Source of the DNA: Vibrio neptunius
GTDB lineage: Bacteria; Pseudomonadota; Gammaproteobacteria; Enterobacterales; Vibrionaceae
DNA: 64,000 nucleotides
Assembly (NCBI GenBank): GCA_019339365.1
Contig: CP079859.1
Coordinates: 2,480,001-2,544,000, forward strand
Reading direction: 5' to 3'
The notes below the pieces were generated by a model. It was given only the letters and a program-made list of their open reading frames with translations, was not told the origin of the DNA and made no database searches. The position numbers were made by a program, and so were the translations under genes. This document shows, one piece after another, positions 63,944 through 64,000 of the stretch. The stretch's first letter is position 1. The number at the start of each line of letters is the position of its first letter.

Positions 63944-64000
63944 ATTGAAACCTTACTGAATATCTAAACTGGCGAAACTATGACATTTGGTAAGGTTTTT

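Overview
The window reads as a Vibrio chromosome (moderate confidence on genus, none on species). The reasons are VCR-like attC sites of about 120 bp, a cassette array of small unrelated ORFs, and a flank of genes typical of Vibrionaceae: DUF2982, rarD, an RstA/RstB-like pair, Dps, and a TRAP transporter with a Cache-domain two-component system. No rRNA, tRNA or CRISPR was seen.

Region 1 (1-23,040) is a decayed integron cassette array. Nearly all cassette genes lie on the minus strand and end in an attC-type site: 7 good VCR-like sites, several weaker ones, 3 very short ones, and a distinct double-hairpin repeat of about 85-180 bp. Cassette products include three GNAT acetyltransferases, a dual-specificity-type phosphatase, a LysE exporter, a duplicated lipoprotein, a HEPN-like protein and many unknowns. 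Five copies of an attI/PintI-like module of up to about 320 bp are scattered through it in one orientation. Only one still carries a piece of integrase (the first ~73 codons of intI at 21,744), and two keep a perfect LexA-type box. No complete integrase is present. Insertion sequences have invaded heavily: two 1,820-bp IS1182-family copies, two truncated IS1182 ends, and IS110-, IS4- and intI-derived stubs. Short REP-like motifs sit exactly at many truncation points.

Region 2 (23,296-28,377) is one very large lipoprotein adhesin with 17 Ig-like (Big_2) domains. Its core is a 783-bp three-domain unit repeated four times, almost identical at DNA level. It lies where the integrase of the last platform would be expected.

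Region 3 (28.5-42.5 kb) is an accessory zone: LysE exporter, small secreted and membrane proteins, ArsR regulator, SIMPL protein, ABM monooxygenase, an S41-like lipoprotein, an RstA/RstB-like system and a PI-PLC-type phospholipase. Relic attC sites near 30.6 and 41.1 kb and a relic double-hairpin repeat near 31.1 kb suggest cassette material once extended here.

Region 4 (42.8-64 kb) looks like ordinary chromosome. Two paralogous DUF1800-DUF1501 pairs point toward each other around a MazG-like hydrolase, a PilZ protein and rarD. Then come an APC transporter, Dps, a patatin phospholipase, a DOPA-dioxygenase-like protein, a NarL-type two-component system beside a TRAP transporter (DctP, Q, M), a small basic regulator-like protein, DUF2982 and a metallo-beta-lactamase-fold hydrolase.

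Many otherwise conserved genes (SIMPL protein, sensor kinase, APC transporter, DctQ, IS110 transposase, a cassette gene) are broken by a single-base length change in a homopolymer run. That pattern suggests sequencing or assembly error for at least some of them, so pseudogene calls should be read with that caution.
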